NCBI GenBank assembly: GCA_041485845.1
Contig: JBGPKH010000502.1
Location: forward strand, 1-6,866
Reading direction: 5' to 3'
From: OMOG01 sp041485845
GTDB lineage: Bacteria > Acidobacteriota > Terriglobia > Bryobacterales > Bryobacteraceae
DNA: 6,866 nucleotides
The stretch's first letter is position 1, and each line of letters begins with the position of its first letter. The notes beneath the pieces were generated by a model, which had not been told where the DNA came from, searched no databases, and worked only from the letters and a program-made list of their open reading frames with translations. The translations under genes were made by a program, and so were the position numbers. Shown here piece by piece: positions 4,389 to 6,866 of the stretch.

Positions 4389-6866
4389 TCAGAAGTCCAA
4401 CCGCAACGCCAACTGGACCAGGCGCGGGAAGTTCTGCTGTGCGTTCGCCAGGATGCCGAACGTGGAACTGGTGAAGCTCGTGCTCGGACCGGGCCGGATC
4501 GGTGTGTTGGTCAGGTTGAACGATTCGGCACGGATGGTGATCTTGTAGCGCTCCGAAATCGCCGTGGTCTTCACCAGCGCGACGTTCAACTGCGGCTTGG
4601 CCGGATTCGCCACGTTGCCGGAGAACCGCGGCGGGAAGTAGTTGTTGATGCTGTTCGACGGAAGATTGGCGTAGCACTTGGGATCGTTGTTGAACCAGTG
4701 CTCGGGGGTCTGGCCGGTAGGCTTTCCCGTGGCCCGATCGACATAATTGGTATAGTCGCCGCAGAAGTTGACCGGGCCCGGCAGCCCCAGCGCGTTGCCC
4801 GAGATGTAGGTGAAGATGAAGTCCGAGCGCCAGCCGCTGATCAGTTTGTCCGCGACACCGTGGACGCTGTTACCAAACCTTCGGTATTTGCCGAAGGGCA
4901 GGTCCCAGACGCCGCTGAAGGCGAACTGATGGGGCTTGTTGGCGGAATCGTACTGGGTATAGTACATGTCCTGCTGGCTGTTCATGGGGAAGGTGACCAG
5001 GTTGCCGACCACGGCGCCGGCGTTGTTGACGTCCATCTTCAGGACGGCGCCGGTCTTGGACTGCCAGGACTGCCCGATGCAGCAATCCAGGAAGTACTCC
5101 TTGCTGAAAGTGTAGGAGAACACCCAGGTCAGGATGCCCGAGGCGCTGTTGTCGGAGAAGGAGCGTCTTTCGAAGCGCACCTGGAGCGCGTCGGAACGAA
5201 AATGCCGGCCGGGGATATCGTTGGCGTTGTAACCGTTCCACAGAGTGAAGGAATCCAGCAGCGAGGAGCGGCTGACGGTGGCGTTGCTGCCGCGGCTGGT
5301 GATGGTGCTGGGCAGGATGTTCTGGAACGGATTGGGCAACTGATTGTTGAAGATGGCCGGATCCTGCATGGCGATCTGCTGGTTCTGAATGCCGACCAGG
5401 TCCTGCGGATGGCCCATGTCAAAGCCGGAGCCGGTTCTGTCATATTGGGCGAGGTTGCCGGCGAAGGAGACGTCGAGCATCATCCTCCACGGCAATTGGT
5501 GTTGAATTCCGAACGAATACTGATAGGTGCGTGGGGTCTTGAAATGCAGGATGTTGGTGGTGGAACTCTGCCCGACATTCGCCAGAAGTCCGGCGGCAGC
5601 GCCCGGCGCGCTCGCCAGGCCCTCGGGGAACGGGTTGACCAGCGAGTAGGCTCCAACCGGCGGCCCCGTCAGACACTGATTGCTGGCGGGGGTGCCATCC
5701 GGGAAGCAGGCCCGCGGCATCGGCACGCCGTTCACGTTGATGGAATTCTGATAGGGCGTGGAAACACTGAAGCCGGTGTTTCCGTTGTTGGTGGTGGTAT
5801 CGGACTGATAGAAGACGCCGGCGCCGCCGCGGATCACGGTCTTCTCACCCAGGCGGTACGCGAACCCGAGACGCGGGGCGCCCGTGGTGAAATCGGTGTA
5901 CTTGATTCGCCTCGGCAGACCGTCCCTGCCGGCAAATCGCCATACGCCATAAAATGCCGCCGGAGGGTCGGGGTAGGGATACTTCGGATTGCCGGCGTTA
6001 TACTGCGCCTGGAGCTTGAGCCACTGCGCCTTGATCTGGTCGCTCAGCGGATTCACCGTGTTGATGTCGAACATCGAGCTCGTCCGGTCGTAGCGCTCCT
6101 TGTAGGGAAGCTGGAACTCGTAGCGGAGGCCGATATCGAGCGTGAGGCGATTGGTGACCCTCCAGGTATCCTGCGCATACCAGGAGAAGTAGCTGCGGGT
6201 GCCATATAGGCTGCCGTTGTTGGCGATGGTGCCGCTGGTGGGCATGCCCAGCAACAGCGAGGCGACTCCCATGTACGTATCGACCCCGCCATTGGTGGTG
6301 GAGGCGCGGTCGGTGGCCTGCTGCGTCAGGTTGCTGCCGAAGGTGAAGGCGCCATAGGCCGCGCCGGGTCCCAGGTTGCCGCGGGTCTCGTAGTTGGTTT
6401 CGAACCCGAAATGGAAGGTGTGCCTGGCCTTGGTCCAGGTCACGTTGGGATGGAAGATCCAGCGGTTGTAGGGGGCGAACGTCAGCGAATCGCCGGTGGG
6501 GCCGAAGATGGGACTCTGAAATCCGCCGATCGAGATGCTGGGGATCACGGAATCGCTCACTCCCGGGGAGTGCGGCATCTGGGTCATGCCGATGGACGCA
6601 GGCGTGATCCGGCGGGCCACATCGGAGTAGTTCAGGTTGTACTGCGTAAACCGGAAGTAGCTGGCTCTGAGGTCGAGCACCGCGGTGGGCGAGATCACGT
6701 GGGTCTCATCCAGGTTCAGGCCAGTGAAGGTGCGGTTGTTGTCGATGTTGCCCTGGGCCAGCGGCTTTTCGAAGGTGTTGGTGGAGCGGTACTCGTATCC
6801 GTGGAACTCGCTGAAAATGGCGTAGAACCGGTCCCTTGCGCCGAAGTTGTGGTCCCACTTGAGGAG
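4389..6866 (-). CDS. TonB-dependent receptor, Oar-like, C-terminal part (start beyond the right edge)
   Basis: The frame is open from the window edge to the TGA at 4389-4391, giving the last 825 residues of an outer-membrane receptor. The first visible residues (LLKWDHNFGARDRFYAIFSE) match the early barrel of Acidobacteriota receptors, where 'R-x-D-H-x-F...R-x-Y' is common. Further on are barrel strands typical of the family: FHFGFETNYETRG, DTWRVTNRLTLDIGLRYEFQ, APRLGFAYRLGEKTVIRGGAGVFY and FSGVWDLPFGK. The C-terminus FPRLVQLALRLDF, ending in Phe after a RAESFNLTNTP segment, is the standard outer-membrane insertion signal. The plug and the usual N-terminal carboxypeptidase-like regulatory domain lie off the window; complete relatives are about 1100-1200 residues. 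It would import a large substrate with TonB energy, identity unknown. Cysteine pairs occur (CFPDGTPASNQC, DCC). A GTG at 6698 is internal, not the start. The small barrel gene follows after 16 nt. Confidence 0.9.
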   Translation of the reverse strand, partial: LLKWDHNFGARDRFYAIFSEFHGYEYRSTNTFEKPLAQGNIDNNRTFTGLNLDETHVISPTAVLDLRASYFRFTQYNLNYSDVARRITPASIGMTQMPHSPGVSDSVIPSISIGGFQSPIFGPTGDSLTFAPYNRWIFHPNVTWTKARHTFHFGFETNYETRGNLGPGAAYGAFTFGSNLTQQATDRASTTNGGVDTYMGVASLLLGMPTSGTIANNGSLYGTRSYFSWYAQDTWRVTNRLTLDIGLRYEFQLPYKERYDRTSSMFDINTVNPLSDQIKAQWLKLQAQYNAGNPKYPYPDPPAAFYGVWRFAGRDGLPRRIKYTDFTTGAPRLGFAYRLGEKTVIRGGAGVFYQSDTTTNNGNTGFSVSTPYQNSINVNGVPMPRACFPDGTPASNQCLTGPPVGAYSLVNPFPEGLASAPGAAAGLLANVGQSSTTNILHFKTPRTYQYSFGIQHQLPWRMMLDVSFAGNLAQYDRTGSGFDMGHPQDLVGIQNQQIAMQDPAIFNNQLPNPFQNILPSTITSRGSNATVSRSSLLDSFTLWNGYNANDIPGRHFRSDALQVRFERRSFSDNSASGILTWVFSYTFSKEYFLDCCIGQSWQSKTGAVLKMDVNNAGAVVGNLVTFPMNSQQDMYYTQYDSANKPHQFAFSGVWDLPFGKYRRFGNSVHGVADKLISGWRSDFIFTYISGNALGLPGPVNFCGDYTNYVDRATGKPTGQTPEHWFNNDPKCYANLPSNSINNYFPPRFSGNVANPAKPQLNVALVKTTAISERYKITIRAESFNLTNTPIRPGPSTSFTSSTFGILANAQQNFPRLVQLALRLDF

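Noticed and set aside
4290..6209. Long plus-strand open frame (639 codons) opposite the TonB receptor
   Set aside because: It lies antisense to a clearly coding receptor in high-GC DNA, where such mirror frames are common. Its translation is rich in Gly, Val, Arg and Asp with no family-like motif.

Overview
The window reads as high-GC bacterial DNA, most likely from an Acidobacteriota genome of the Solibacter/Bryobacter kind. This rests on three things: the Oar-like TonB-dependent receptor with its typical C-terminus, a secreted protein starting with a BACON-like repeat, and a GGACAGGCC-type dispersed palindrome. The taxonomic call is inference from family content; there is no rRNA or marker gene here. 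Every supported gene lies on the minus strand, so transcription runs from right to left.

Right part (3767-6866): the C-terminal 825 residues of a large TonB-dependent outer-membrane receptor (start beyond the right edge), followed after 16 nt by a small secreted beta-barrel protein whose ribosome-binding site sits just after the receptor stop. These two look like one transcription unit. It ends at a strong hairpin (3737-3760) that belongs to a 37-bp element made of a tandem 13-bp unit plus an inverted copy.

Middle (3474-3766): after the hairpin comes a short open stretch encoding one recognisable tetratricopeptide-like motif with no plausible start. It is best read as the remnant of a TPR gene, and it ends 11 nt before the next gene.

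Centre-left (558-3473): one long multidomain protein. It has a divergent N-terminal domain that may have the RelE/HigB toxin fold, a complete superfamily 1A (UvrD/Rep-type) helicase motor that appears to lack the 2B subdomain, a long helical C-terminal region with TPR-like repeats, and a Lys/Ala/Pro-rich histone-H1-like tail. This is the most interesting object in the window. No neighbouring gene gives it a pathway, and it has no visible antitoxin, methylase or nuclease partner, so a defence or repair role is only a possibility.

Left edge (1-557): a 322-bp gap with only weak hairpins, then the first 78 codons of a secreted BACON-type protein running off the window. I see no CRISPR array, tRNA, rRNA, insertion sequence or integrase.
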